Positions 43,282 through 54,950 of a stretch of DNA of 64,000 nucleotides are shown piece after piece. The translations under genes and the position numbers were made by a program. This stretch comes from Ahaetulla prasina (Eukaryota > Chordata > Lepidosauria > Squamata > Colubridae), in assembly GCF_028640845.1 (NCBI RefSeq), contig NC_080546.1, forward strand, positions 15,597,520 to 15,661,519, given 5' to 3'. Each line of letters begins with the position of its first letter. Position 1 is the stretch's first letter. Below the pieces are notes generated by a model. That model worked only from the letters and a program-made list of their open reading frames with translations, ran no database searches and was not told the origin of the DNA.

Positions 43282-43943
43282 TGGGAAGAAATATCCAGTT
43301 GGTTCAGTTCCAATCCAGGAAAAAGACACTGGAAACATGGAGGCTGATTGGAAAGATGGTTTAATGATGAAGCAAAACCACATTGGATTGAAGTCCTGGT
43401 GCAGTTGAACACATGGAGTGGAGAGTGGAGGCGGGTTATACCTTCTCTTGGGCTTTGCACTTGAGCTTCCTGTTTCTGTGCAAGAACACACATTCTATTG
43501 GCTGTTGTCAGAGTCCCATGAGACCATGTAGGGATTATGTAGGAGTCATAGCTGGCTCTATAGGCAAAGTACAAATCCTAGGTGTTTGTCTGGGCTACGT
43601 TTGGTTGAAGTTTCTGAGGGTGATGCAAGGAAGGGACTTTGTTTTGAAAGGGTTTGGGGCAAATCCTATTGTGGCTTAATGGCTTTTTCCTGTGTTGGAT
43701 CTTGAGTGATGGCTATTTGCTTATGAATAGAGTTATCTAGGTACTTGTCTTCTTTCAATAAGCTCTTTATCCCTTAAATGCTAACATCTGCTGTGGGCTA
43801 TTAAGTAAGGTGGTGGGGCTGCTTTCTGTTTCCAAGAACATGTTTCTCCATTTCTTCTTTTGGGAAATATAATAATCTGCCTTTTTAATATTTCCCAAAA
43901 TATTTCATTTTTCTAGGAGAGGGGTGGGTGCTAACTTTCTACA
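43282..43943 (-). mobile_element. LTR, family L-b, long variant
   Basis: Minus-strand start TGTAGAAAGTTAGCACC, with CTGAACCAACTGGATATTT near the far end. Shares GGAAATATAATAATCTGCC-type and AAATATTTTGGGAAATATT blocks with other L-b LTRs. About 660 bp, longer than the 487-bp copy. No clear duplication. Confidence 0.75.
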
Positions 43944-43988
43944 ATCCTCAAAACAGATAGTTTTACCATTCCTTTAAAGCAGTTTCCT

Positions 43989-44156
43989 CAGGGTTGGTAT
44001 TCACTTACCTTCGCTACCGGTTCGCAAATCTCAGCGCGCAGATGCGCAGAGGGTCAAAATGGGACGTGATGATGTCCGAGCAGGTGGGCGGAGTCTCCCG
44101 CACCCGCCGCTACCAGTTCGCCCAAACCGGATAAAACTGGCTGAATACCATCACTG
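43989..44156. mobile_element. hAT-like MITE, family 1, short
   Basis: Starts CAGGGTTGGTATTCACTTAC and ends CTGAATACCATCACTG. The terminal motif is repeated at about 44175-44188 (AATACCACCACTGAGG), perhaps a remnant of another copy. Confidence 0.75.
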
Positions 44157-44193
44157 AGGTAGTATTCAGAAATACCACCACTGAGGTAGGTGG

Positions 44194-45386
44194 GAATTCT
44201 GATAGCTGTAACCACAACACATTTAAATTGAATCAACCACTTCTTTTCGGGGGAGGGAGATATAAACCCCCCCCCCCCAAATGGGTCCTTTTAGATAAGC
44301 CCTACATGGCGATTGAACTGGCAAAGCAAAATATCTGAGACCGTTTTTATTAATTTGTAGCTGAGAATGAAACAAAAATCAAATTCTTGTAGCCTCTTGG
44401 TGCTCAAGGGAATTCTCTCTCCATTACATCTGAGGTAAAAGCAGTATTTTCAGTTGAATAAGCAACCAGAAGAGGACTTGTTGTTGGGTAGAAATTTTAT
44501 TAGTAATTTCCTTGCCAAATGCATTGGCTCCTAAGAAAAGGGGGAAAAAATGAATAAACTTAAAACTACACTGTTGTTTTTCTAAAAAAAAAAAAAACTT
44601 GTGGCATTTAATTGGGCAGGCTTACACACTTGTTTGAACTGGATAAAATTAGGCAATTTCAGTGATGTCTTCTTTTTTCTTTGCTGCTTTTTAAATAAGC
44701 TTTTATAAAAGAATACTAAGGAATACGATCCGAGCTGTATTTAAAGCAATATTTATGCTATTGTTACAAAGGTTTGTTCTATTGGAACAATTTAATTTTG
44801 CGAACCATTTTTACACTTTACATACCGCAATGGGAGCAAATTAAGCAGATGTTGGACTTTACCAGTAAAATATTTATGCATTGCCCAGTTTTGTTCATAA
44901 ATCAGAAATTATGATTTGTGAATCCTCCTTTAATTAGCAACGGACATGTTGAACAGGTTCTACACTGTGGGCAGTAATGTGCAGGTAAATTGTTTTAAAA
45001 ACCGGCTATGCCAGCTCCATTGCTGTTGCTGTGCTACTAGCTATAAAACATTGATTGGCACTTTTAAGCGTTTTGGCTAAGCTTTGCTCTCCAAAAGCTC
45101 ACAAAATTCCAGAAAATTTTACACTTGGGTCTTGCAAGTCAGCGCAAGCCAGCTCCAGTACCCCTGTTAACTGTAAGTAAGCTTCATATATGGTCTCTAG
45201 TAATTGTAAATGCAATTAAATCTGGATGGACTGTAACCATTTTATTTAGCATTGCTTTACCAGTTGTTTATTCTCTTTCACATTTTTTTTTATTTGCATA
45301 TAAATCACTTCAAACAGCCGGTTTAACTACTTTTTCCAAAATGTGCAATTGATCCTGGGCCATAGAAGGAGAATTTCACATACAAC
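44194..45386. other. No recognisable feature
   Basis: AT-rich, apparently single-copy; short C run at 44269-44278 and A run at 44585-44597. Confidence 0.45.
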
Positions 45387-46020
45387 AGGGGTGTCAAACT
45401 CAAGGCCCACGTCTGTGATGGACACACAAGGAATTTGTCTTCGGTGCATATGCTCTCGGTGTACATAAAAAAATATATTCGTCAGGAATCATAAGATCCA
45501 GCTCTTAGTGATAGCCATAGGATACTAAATAAGCAATCAAATCATACTAGGAAACTAAATAAACAATATAAATTGTAAAGATACAAGCAACAAGGTTATA
45601 GTCATAAGTAGGAGGAGATAGGTAATAGGAAGGATGAGAAGAATAATAGTAATACACAGCCTTAGTAAATTATTTGACAGTGTTGTGAGAATTAGTTGTT
45701 TAGCACAGGAGTCTCCAACCGTAGAAACTTTAAGTTTTGGGGACTTCAACTCCCAGAGTTCCTCAGCCAGCAACGCTGGGAGTTGAAGTCCACAAGCCTT
45801 AAAGTTACTAAGGTTGGAGACCCCTGGTTTAGCAGAGTGATGGCATTCGGGGAAAAACTGTCCTTGTGTCTAGTTGTTCTGGTGTGCAGTGCTCTATAGT
45901 GTCGTTTTGCAGGTAGAAGTTGAAACAATTTATGTTCAGGATGCGAGGGGTCTGTAGATATTTTCACAGCCCTTTTTTTGACTCATGCAGCATACAGCTC
46001 CACAATGGAAAACAGGTTGG
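45387..46020 (-). mobile_element. L3-like LINE (diverged), split by a MITE and joined to a hAT end
   Basis: 45387-45413 is a family 2 hAT terminus (CAGGGGTGTCAAACTCAAGG) without a partner. From 45414 the L3-like 3' body runs in reverse (GACACACAAGGAATTTGTCT) to about 46020. It lacks the pentamer tail and is more diverged than the 38-41 kb copies. Confidence 0.78.
45706..45826. mobile_element. Palindromic hAT-like MITE, family 3
   Basis: Ends CAGGAGTCTCCAACCGTAG and AAGGTTGGAGACCCCTG with a perfect 8-bp duplication GTTTAGCA (45698-45705 and 45827-45834) inside the LINE. This confirms family 3 as hAT-like. Confidence 0.93.
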
Positions 46021-46032
46021 TAGCCATTGTTT

Positions 46033-46221
46033 TGCTGGTCAGAAAGTCGCAAAAGGCGACCATGGGACACTGCAATCGTCATAAATATGAGTCAGTTGCC
46101 CAGCATCTGAGTTTTGATCACGTGACCAGGGGGAGGCTGCAACGGACGCAAGCATGAAAAATGTCATAAGTCACTTTTTTCAGTGATGAACAGTCATTAA
46201 ATGAACTGTTGTAATTCGACC
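46033..46221. mobile_element. Partial AAC-rich MITE
   Basis: Reads TGGTCAGAAAGTCGCAAAAG through ATCACGTGACC to GAACTGTTGTAATTCGACC; the first half is missing. Confidence 0.7.
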
Positions 46222-46733
46222 AAACCTAACCTGATGGGCTAAAGGCTGGCACCTGTTCTAGGTTTTATCTTTATAAGAAATGTGGCCCTTTGAAAGAAGA
46301 AACCACATCGTTCTCTTTTACACAGAAAACGATTGAAAAATTGGCAGTACAATGCTGTCCTTTGACTGGTTTGCCAGGTTTCGCTGCCGTTTTGAAAAGG
46401 GTGTTATCAAGACATTTTGCCTTGCCTTCTCTCCTTGCATAAATATTGTAAAAATGAAAGGCATAATAAATCTGTCTCTGGAACACACAGAGACAAGGTG
46501 CCAAAGATGCCACCTGTTTAGGATTTTAATGAAGAATCCTTTTTTTAGGACTGGGAAACCCGGTAAATTAATGCTATCGTTTTCCTTGGCTATAGTATTT
46601 CGTTCCACATAATTTACCCTCTCTGAGAAATTTTGCCCCAAATTGGTTAAATGATGCAACCTTTTAAATTAGTATTTAATGGGGAAACAGTGGTTATTTT
46701 GTGGTACATGAATAAAATGGACCTTATCCCACC
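46222..46733. other. No recognisable feature
   Basis: Apparently single-copy sequence. Confidence 0.4.
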
Positions 46734-47001
46734 CAGTGGTGGGATTCAAATAATTTAATGATTTTGGGCCTAGGAGGACTTCCTGAAGCCTCCTGGGAGT
46801 GAAAAAGGGGTGTGGGGGGCACGCGACGCCCCCATGCCCCCCTGCACCCCATTTTGGGGCTAGGAGGCCACCCTGCACTTACCTGGGAGCCAAAATGGGG
46901 TGCATGGGGACTCCTGGAAGGAGCGGGAAGGGGCGGTGCCAGCCAGCAATTTAACTACCAGTTCTCCCAAACTGACCCGAACCGACTGAATCCCATCATT
47001 G
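46734..47001. mobile_element. hAT-like MITE, family 1
   Basis: Ends CAGTGGTGGGATTCAAAT and GACTGAATCCCATCATTG. Flanks ATCCCACC and CTTTCACC share the last four bases. Interior resembles 18084-18398. Confidence 0.78.
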
Positions 47002-47487
47002 CTTTCACCTCTGTTCTTCAGTGGCCTTGCAAATCTTTTTTTTTAAAAGATACTTATCAATTAACCTTATTATCAGGAAAATTTTCTGGTGCCTGGCCAG
47101 TAACACTGTGTAGGATTCTTTTGTTCCTTCTACAAATTGCTAGGAGAGAATCCTAGATGCACGATGAATTCCAGCAACAGAATAATGCATGTAGACGTAT
47201 TTATCACAGGATGAGCTTTTACGGAATAGAATAGTGGTTGACTTCGGTTCACAAAAAGCTATTGTGCCATGACAAATCTGTGTCAGAAGATTGTTCAGAC
47301 AGAAAAAAGGGTTGAGAAAGGAGATTACAAGGTAGAGAAAAACAGTCAGGAATAAAGTGTGGAGTATTAACCTTGGAAAGAGGGGAAGAACATGGACACA
47401 AATCTAATTTTCCGAGGAGAACCTAGCCTTTAAAAGAGCCCTTATTGACCAGGTTATGAGTTTGTCTAATCCAGCTTCTTTATTTAT
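47002..47487. other. No recognisable feature
   Basis: Nothing identifiable. Confidence 0.4.
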
Positions 47488-47746
47488 TTATTTTTTTTAA
47501 TTTACATTTATATCCCGCCCTTCTCCGAAGACTCAGGGCGGCTTACAGTGTATAAGGCAATAGTCTCATTCTATTTGTATATTTACAAAGTCAACTTATT
47601 GCCCCCCCAACAATCTGGGTCCTCATTTTACCTACCTTATAAAGGATGGAAGGCTGAGTCAACCTTGGGCCGGGCTTGAACCTGCAGTAATTGCAGGCTA
47701 TTGTGTTCTAATAACAGGCTCCTTACAGCCTGAGCTATTCCGGCCC
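47488..47746 (-). mobile_element. tRNA-headed SINE, Sauria type, near-identical to 2729-2979
   Basis: Same head (GGCCGGAATAGCTCAGGC), box B and LINE-like tail. Base-by-base reading against the 2.7 kb copy finds one difference in the body (GGCTATTGTG here, GGCTACTGTG there). Confidence 0.9.
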
Positions 47747-47825
47747 TTTACTGGTTGGCTCAGTATTCTACTTTTCCCTTGATAATTTGAGAAATCTTAC
47801 ATTCAGGGTGGGGAAGGGGTGGGTC

Positions 47826-48879
47826 CAGGGGTGAAATCTAAAAATTTTCCCTACCGGTTCTGTGGGTGTGGCTTAATTGGTGGGCGTGGCTTGGTGGCCA
47901 GATGGCTTGGTGGGCGTGGCCAATAACAATAAATAATAAAAATAATAAACAAAGTATAAAAAAACAATAAGAGGAACCAAAAACCAACTTTCACACTTTA
48001 CACACACACAACACAATACAACTGACTCACACACAATGTAAAAGCAGCTGCATTTCACACTTCACATAGCCACAAAAAGCTCAAAAACCAACTTTCATAC
48101 TTTACACACACACAGCACAACACAACACAACTGACTCACACACAATGTAAAAGCAGCTGCACTTCACACAGCCACAAAAAGCTCAAAAACCAACTTTCAC
48201 ACTTTACACACACACAACACAACACAACACAACTGACTCACACACAATGTAAAAGCAGCTGCACTTCACACTTCACATAGCCACAAAAAGCTCAAAAACC
48301 AACTTTCACACTTTACACACATACAACTAACACACACACAATATGCCACATACAGCTTTCTGAGATTTTGTGTGTTTGTGTAGTTAGAGTGAAACACTAC
48401 AGAAACACACCAAATCTCAGAAAGCTGCACAAATATTTTATTTTATTATTTTATTTTATTGTGGACTTCAAATCCCAGAGTTCCTCAGCCAGCAAAGCCA
48501 GCCAGTTGATCACCAAGGAAATAGATTAGCTGGGCGATTGATTCTGTCTGGCTGAAACTGAAACTGCTTTCAGGCTGTGGCCATGCATTCATCAGTAATC
48601 AGGTAAGTGCCTTAGAATCTCTACTCTTACTTGTAGAAAAAATGTTTTCTACAAGTAAGAGTACAAGTAAGGTTCTGCTGTTTTTTACTTTTAAAGGCCT
48701 GTTTCGGCTGAAGCAAAACCGGCTTTTAAAAGTAAAAAAAAAAACCCTCTGCAGATGGTGCGGCTCAGCAGAGGCAGGGGGGCGGGGCCAGGGATTTTTG
48801 CTACCGGTCTTCCGAACCAGCAGCTGTCATTGCTACCGGATCGCGCGATCCCGTCCGATCTGGGAGCATTTCACCCCTG
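47826..48879. mobile_element. Long hAT-like element (1,054 bp), family 1 ends
   Basis: Starts CAGGGGTGAAATCTAAAA and ends GAGCATTTCACCCCTG with a perfect 8-bp duplication GGTGGGTC (47818-47825 and 48880-48887). The interior contains GGGCGTGGCTTGGTGG, a tandem repeat (next entry), a family 3-like scrap at 48460-48505 and hairpins at 48624-48661 and 48684-48737. No transposase frame. Confidence 0.92.
47982..48340. repeat. Tandem repeat of 102-109 bp units inside the long hAT element
   Basis: Units start at 47982, 48086, 48188 and 48297 with AACCAACTTTCACACTTTAC, followed by CAACTGACTCACACACAATG and AAAAGCAGCTGCACTTCACA. Three full units and a partial fourth. Confidence 0.92.
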
Positions 48880-49149
48880 GGTGGGTCCCCTTGTTTTATT
48901 CTCCACAGAATAACCACAGAAATACATTGAAAAATGTTATCATCCAAGCATTCTTATTGAAGTATTACTGGATTTTGTGGTCTGCATGATGTCTATCTAT
49001 CTGGACACTCTCAGACCAGGTGCAGGCCATCAGCCTGCATATAAAGAAGAATACACTGTCAGTCTAAGATTACAATGATGGAAGTATCCATTTAGGCTAT
49101 CCAAATGATACCCTGCTCTGTGCAGCAATTCAGATTACAACATCTAGAT

Positions 49150-49495
49150 CAGGGGTATCAAACTCATTTTCATTGAGGGCCTCATCAGGGTTGTGTTAGA
49201 CCTGGTGGGGGGGGCCTTGGCCAGGGTGGGTGTGGCCAGGGTAGGTGTCACTTGTGTCAGGGACACCTGTGATGGCCCGAGCACTCTACGAGTGAAAACA
49301 GAGCTCTGTTTTCACTGGCAGAGGGCTGCAGGAGGCCGTCACAGCCAAAAACGGCGCTCGGGAGGGCCATGTGCATTTTCGCTGGCAGAGGCACCACGGG
49401 CTGGTCATTTGCTGTTTCTAGGGCTGCCCCGCAGGCCAGATCTAAGCACCCCATGGGCTGGATCCAGCCCAGGGGCCTTGAGTTTGAAACCCCTG
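49150..49495. mobile_element. hAT-like MITE, family 2
   Basis: Ends CAGGGGTATCAAACTC and GAGTTTGAAACCCCTG with a perfect 8-bp duplication ATCTAGAT (49142-49149 and 49496-49503). Confidence 0.93.
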
Positions 49496-49503
49496 ATCTA
49501 GAT

Positions 49504-50032
49504 GGTTGCCTGTTTCCTTCATGAACCCACCCATTAAAAGAAATTACATCACATCTCAGAAAAATTAGTTGACCTCTTCAGCTACTCTTAATGTTAGAAA
49601 GCTTTTTCCACCTTAACATGGAATTGGAATCTACCACTCTGTGATTGAAATAATCTGTGTCCTGAATTCTGCAGTTAGAAGAGACGTATCCTGACCATCT
49701 TAGAAATTAGTTTTTGGCTTGGCTAATGAGTAAAGTGGCCAAGGTTTACCATATGGTCATAATCAGGCCACCTTCGAGTATAGTGATTTTAAACTATATA
49801 GCGCATCCTGGAAACAATTTGTAATTGTTTGTTTGTGAGTCAAGGACTCAGTTTGGGATTACTACTGCCAAAATGCTTGTGTAAAACAATGAAATCTGGT
49901 TTTTGTAGGGGTAATGATGTTACTTGAGGTTGGGGAAAAGGGGTAATTGAGTCAACCAGTTTAAGAAGCACTGCCCACTGTGGCAATTAGCAGTGGAGAA
50001 TCTATTAGATTTTCCCTAGAGGCTGACCACAT
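49504..50032. other. No recognisable feature
   Basis: Apparently single-copy. Confidence 0.4.
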
Positions 50033-50165
50033 CAGGAGCCATGGTGGCGCAATGGTTAGAATACAGTATTGCAGGCTATTTCTGCTAACTGCCAACTACC
50101 AGCAGTTCAATTCTCACAGTTATCTACCATCTTTCAAAGAACTTTTTGTTTATAATTGAAATTAG
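50033..50165 (+). mobile_element. Truncated Sauria-type SINE
   Basis: GGTGGCGCAATGGTTAGAAT and GCAGGCTATTTCTGC are present; the copy stops after GTTATCTACCATCTTTC. Confidence 0.75.
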
Positions 50166-50395
50166 AAGAGCTGTGGTGGCGCAGTGGTCAGAATGCAGTA
50201 TTGCAGGCATTCTCTACCCACAGCCTGGAGTTTGATCCTGATGGGGCTCAAGATTGACTCAGCCTTCTATCCTTCCAAGATCGGTAAAACGAGGACCCAG
50301 ATTGTTGGGGGCAATATGCTGACTCTGTAAACCGCTTAGAGAGAACTGTAAAAGACTATGAAGAGGCATATAAGATTGAGTGCTATTGCTATCAT
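50166..50395 (+). mobile_element. Sauria-type SINE, nearly full length
   Basis: GGTGGCGCAGTGGTCAGAAT (box A), GGAGTTTGATCCTG (box B), GACTCAGCCTTCTATCC, GGGGGCAATATGCTGACTC and the end GAGTGCTATTGCTATC. It lies directly behind a truncated copy in the same orientation. Confidence 0.85.
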
Positions 50396-50396
50396 A

Positions 50397-51003
50397 GAGT
50401 CTTTGGTGGTCTCTGTGTTTAGTTGTTTGCTTTGCATCCTTGCACTGATGATGTCACCTAGTTCCAGGGGTGGGATTCAGATGGTTCCCACTAGTTCGGG
50501 TGAACCGGATGCTAATTTTACATCCGGTTTGCCGAACCGGTAATTGCAAGGACTGGCTGGCCCCTCCCACCCCACCCCTCCTAGTAGTCTTCACGTGGCC
50601 CATTTTGGATGCCAGGTAAGTGCAGCGCCAGCTTGGAGGCTCTTGGAGGGTGAAAAACGGGCCTCCCAGAAGTTCAGGAAGTCTGGAAATGGGCCCATTT
50701 TTGGCCTCTGGAGAACCTCCACACCCTGGGGGAGGCTGTTTTCACCCTCCCAGAGGCTGTTTTTGCCCTCCTGGAGGCTCGAGGAAAGCCTCCGGAACCT
50801 GGGGAGGACAAAAATGCTCCCCCCCTGGCGTGGCGCAGGAGGCCGAGTAGGCCACGCCCACACAGCAATCAGGCAGAGAACCAGTTGCTAAATTTTTTGA
50901 ATCCCAACCTTGCCTAGTTTGGTAATGAAACCTCTGCAAGCAAACAACCACATTTGGAGAGCACCAAGGTCTCCATAGTTCAGCCCTGAGCTACACATCA
51001 TCT
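50397..51003. repeat. Repeat fragment shared with 1270-1400, interrupted by a MITE
   Basis: Left piece CACTGATGATGTCACCTAG, right piece GGTAATGAAACCTCTGCAAG and CCCTGAGCTACACATC. The same words appear near 1270-1370 (GATGATGTTATCTAG, AATGAAACATCTGCAAG). Possibly Penelope-related. Confidence 0.55.
50465..50912. mobile_element. hAT-like MITE, family 1
   Basis: Ends CAGGGGTGGGATTCAGATGG and TGAATCCCAACCTTG. Flanks CCTAGTTC and CCTAGTTT match at 7 of 8. GC-rich interior; open frames on both strands are incidental. Confidence 0.88.
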
Positions 51004-52452
51004 CTGTTTGTGGGACTTCAAGAATCTGATAGATTACTCAATGCTCTGGTGGGAATTTCCAGAAGTCTGAGCCAGTGTTCCTGTCATTGCCCTAATGGGA
51101 CTGTGTAATGATGAGATAGAATGAACCACTGATACAATTACTTCCCCTTCTTCAGGCACCATGGAAACTAAGCTCTTCTCCAGGTTTCCGAGGAGCAATG
51201 AAATAGGGAAGAAGAGTGCTGACATCATATATTATAGCAACGTTTCTGAGATTCAGAGCACTGCAGGGCAGGGACTGCAGCAAAGGAGACTTACTTTGCT
51301 GCCTGAGTACTTGCTCAAGTTAAATCCAGCAAATGCTTTTTAGGATAAACATTTAATGATATGGACTGTTGTCCAGAGAAGCTTAATCTTCAAGGTACCA
51401 CAATTTTTTATTTTTATTTTTTGCTTTGGAAGGGAAAATAGTTTGCATATATTGCCACGTCTGTGACCAGCCTATAATTACAGAGGTTCATATCCTTCTA
51501 TAGAGTCATTCATTTCTGTAATGCACAGTGAGCATCGTCAGCCGTTCAGTCATGTCCGGCTACCAGTATTTCATACATACACATATATACATACCTACAT
51601 GCATACATACTCATATACACGCATACCGTACATACATTTGTTGCTTTTTCTCTTATTCCTTTCTCTTTATTTTTATCTTCTTCCTTTATTTCTATTTTTC
51701 CCTTAGTTCTTCTCTTTCTGTCCTCTTTCCTCTCTCTTCAATTTCTTTTAGTTTTTTGTTTTCTTTTCTTAAAGTTAATCCTTTACTTGCATTCCACTAA
51801 CACAACAATTTATTGTTGAATCTCAGATGGTGCCCACACGTCTCGCGAAGTCAGTTGAGCTAAGAACATGTTTACCTTCCCTGTAATGTTAGGAGTTTAT
51901 GGTGAGGTTAATTGTAGAGTGGCTTGAAAATTGAATTTTCAGTGCCACGCCATTAATACATCTTCTGCCTATTCTGAGACTCAGTTTCCTAAATATATAC
52001 TTCTGATTTGATTTGGTTTGGTTTGGTTTTCGGCTTTTTGTTTTGTTTTGTTTTCTTTTCTTTTTCATGTGTATAACAATCACTAGAATGTGTGGAAAAA
52101 ACACACCATCTTGCGTGTGTTTTTCAGTTTAGTGACAATCTTGAATCATTAGTTCTATATGATTTGGTGGCATAGAAAGTTAATATGATGGACAGTTTTC
52201 TTCCCGAAGCATCACCAACCATCATTCTGTGAGGGACAGAGGTTTAGGAGGAACTTCAAGCAGATGTCTACAGTTACACTCAACAAGGCAGGTACAAATT
52301 TCATTTGAGGGAGGGCTAGAAATTTCCCATGTGGTGAACAAAGATTGACTGGATTATTCCATATTTCAGGTAAAAATCTTAAACTTCATTAAACTTCATT
52401 TTATTTCTTTTGGTTTAATCCCCAAGCATTGACTCCTAAATCTAGATTATAG
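51004..52452. other. Featureless, with a CATA tract and pyrimidine-rich segment
   Basis: 51573-51635 is CATA-rich and 51640-51780 is almost all pyrimidine. TTTGG units at 52000-52030. No gene-like structure. Confidence 0.45.
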
Positions 52453-52727
52453 CAGGGATGAAATAAGCAGGTTCTGACAGGTTCTGGAGAACCGGTAGCA
52501 GAAATTTTGAGTAGTTCGGAGAACTGACAAATATCACTTGTGGCTGGCCCCAGAGTGCGGCGGGAATGGAGATTTTGCAGTATCCTTCCCCTGGAGTAGA
52601 GTGGGAATGGAGATTTTGCAGTAACCTTCCCCTGCCACACCCACCAAGCCATGCCCACCAAGCCACACCACACCCACCAAACCACGCCCACAGAACCGCT
52701 AGTAAAAAAAATTGGATTTCACCATTG
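52453..52727. mobile_element. hAT-like MITE, family 1
   Basis: Ends CAGGGATGAAATAAGCAGG and TTGGATTTCACCATTG. Flanks GATTATAG and GATTACAG match at 7 of 8. Confidence 0.9.
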
Positions 52728-52735
52728 GATTACAG

Positions 52736-53299
52736 ATAGGTTAACCTGGATTTGTGCTTTTCTTTTAGCTGGCTTCTTTGAATGCCTGATTTTAGAGTTG
52801 GTAAATTTAGCAAGGAATAATTTACCACAACATGAGATGGTGGCCCAACCTCTACCCTCTTAAACTGTTTAAAGGACATCTTTTTCAGAACCATTCACAG
52901 TCACCTTTCCCACAAAGTCAACTGATTTCAGATGCTAACTATGTGTGAAATGTAGCAAGAGCATTTTCTTAAATATGGAGAGAATTAATTGGAAGAGGCT
53001 CTGCAGGGGGAACGCGAGATCTGATACTACGACAGCTGTTATTGTTTCCTTTGAAGCACAAACTCAAAGTGGTTTAATCAGAGTCTTCCATTTTAAGTCT
53101 GTGGGCTTTCTAAGATTACAGTCCTAAGAATCTCTCCTGTCCTTCTGTGTCTGGAGTCCTTGCCTAGTTCAAGAACATCTCCTCAGGAAATTTCAAGGCA
53201 CCTGGGATGATCTCATCGCAGCCACATCAGAAACAGATAGATGGTTAGCTTCTTTAGATATTGAATGATAACATACATCCATTGCAATTATATGGCTCT
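52736..53299. other. No recognisable feature
   Basis: Nothing identifiable. Confidence 0.4.
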
Positions 53300-53530
53300 G
53301 TATTATTTATTTTATTTATTTTATTTATTTATTTATTTATCAAATTTTTATACCGCCCTTCTCCCGAAGGACTCAGGGCGGTGTACAGCCTAAATAAAAC
53401 ACAATATATATACAATTAAAATCAAAATTTAAAATAAAGCATATTACAAAAAGGCCAATGTTTAAAAATTTAAATTTAAAATTTTTAAAAATTTAAAACC
53501 CCACAACAATAAAACCCAATTAAAATGTTA
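53300..53530 (-). mobile_element. L2-like LINE 3' tail with (ATTT)n
   Basis: An ATTT-type array, then TACCGCCCTTCTCCCGAAGG and an A-rich region matching 32930-33120. Confidence 0.72.
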
Positions 53531-53659
53531 AAAAACCATTATGCCATTATGGTGATACTATTATAGTTCCATCTTAATTTAATATTTTATCTCCTATATT
53601 GTATTGTCCACTTAAAAGAGAGAGGCAAGGGAAGATGGCAGAGCAGAATAGCAATAGGA

Positions 53660-53765
53660 ATAGCAATAGCAATAGAATAGAGCTGAAAGGGATCTTTTGT
53701 CTGAAATAGGTTTCCTGTCTGAACAGGGGGTTGGACTAGAAGATCTCCAAGGTCCCTTCCAACCA
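53660..53765 (+). mobile_element. CR1 3' terminus
   Basis: GGTTTCCTGTCTGAACAGGG and GAAGATCTCCAAGGTCCC, followed by CCAACC. Only the last 100 bp. Confidence 0.75.
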
Positions 53766-53819
53766 TTTTTTAAATTGATTTTCTATTAAATACATTTTTT
53801 AGTGCTTAATAAACATCAT

Positions 53820-54100
53820 ATTGTTTGGGTATTTAATTTGCTTAACAATACAAATTTACATTCTTAATCTCCACCCCTTTTTTCCAACCGTTAGTAAGAT
53901 AGATTCCATGTTAGATAATATTCTACCTCTTCTTTCCGTTTAATTTTCAATGTCAGTCTATCCATTTTTTGCACAATGTAGTATCTTCCTATTCTGTTCT
54001 GTTCTGTTCTGTTTATTATTTTCATCTTTTTCAAGAGTTGGGAAGTTTTACATGCTATCTGTTTTCTTTCCCACTTTAGCTTTTCTATTAGCTGTTTATC
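53820..54100 (-). mobile_element. Possible L1 3' fragment
   Basis: TCCATGTTAGATAATATTCT and AGTCTATCCATTTTTTGCAC resemble the L1 stretch at 28010-28070 (CCCATGTTGAATAGTATTTC). A short TTCTG array lies at 53990-54013. Confidence 0.35.
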
Positions 54101-54131
54101 ACTTATACAGGTAGTCCTTGACTTGTAACCT

Positions 54132-54515
54132 CTAAATATAGAATAGAATAACAGAGTTGGAGGGGACCTTGGAGGTCTTCTAGTCCAACCCCCTGCTCAG
54201 GCAAGAAACCTATTTCAGACAAATGGTTGTCCAATCTCTTCTTAAAATTTTCCAATCTTTGAGCATTTACAACTTCTGGAGGCAAGCAGTTCCACTGATT
54301 AATTGTTCTAACTGTCAGGAAATTTCACCTTAATTCTAGGTTGCTTCTCTCCTTGATTAGTTTCCACCCATTGCTTCTTGTCCTGCCCTCAGGTGCTTTG
54401 GAGAATAGCTTGACTCCCTCTTCTTTGTGGCAGCCCCTGAGATATCGGAACACTGCTATCATGTCTCCCCTAGTCCTTCTTTTCATCAAACTAGACATAT
54501 CCAGGTCCTGAACCC
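54132..54515 (-). mobile_element. CR1 3' fragment in MITE
   Basis: AATAGAATAACAGAGTTGG terminus, TCCAACCCCCTGCTCAGGC, CTAATTGTTCTAACTGTC-type coding end and CCCCTAGTCCTTCTTTTCAT. Confidence 0.85.
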
Positions 54516-54781
54516 AGTTCCTGAACCATTTGTTTAACGACCATTTGAAGTTACAAGGGCGCTGAAAAAACTGACTTACGATTGTTTTTCACACAACCAT
54601 TGCAGCTTCCCCATAATCATGCGATCAAAATTTGGATGCTTGGCAATTGGCCCATATTTATGACAGTTGCAGTGTTCCAGGATCATGTGATCCCTTATTG
54701 CGACCCTCTTAACAGCTGTGTCTCTAACTTAACAACTGCAGTGATTCACTTAACAACAGTGGCAAGAAAGGTCGTAAAATG

Positions 54782-54950
54782 TTGTGGAACAACTTGCCTC
54801 CAGATGTTGTGAATGCTCCCAACACTGGACGTTTTTAAGAAGAGGTTGGATAACCATTTGTCTGAAGTGATGTAGGGTTTCCTGCCTAAGCAGGGGGTTG
54901 GACTAGTGGACCTCCAAGGTCCCTTCCAGCTCTATTATTTTATTCTATTC
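54782..54950 (+). mobile_element. CR1 3' fragment in MITE, with target duplication
   Basis: Begins TTGTGGAACAACTTGCCTCC and ends CTCTATTATTTTATTCTATT. A 7-bp duplication TAAAATG flanks it (54775-54781 and 54951-54957). Confidence 0.87.

Noticed and set aside
43027..43491. 154-residue reverse frame
   Set aside because: Lies across the end of an L-b LTR; no retroviral protein motif and a conserved LTR DNA match explains it.
43276..43948. ATCCC/ATCCT as a duplication of the LTR at 43282-43943
   Set aside because: Requires shifting the LTR end off its TG/CA boundary, so not accepted.
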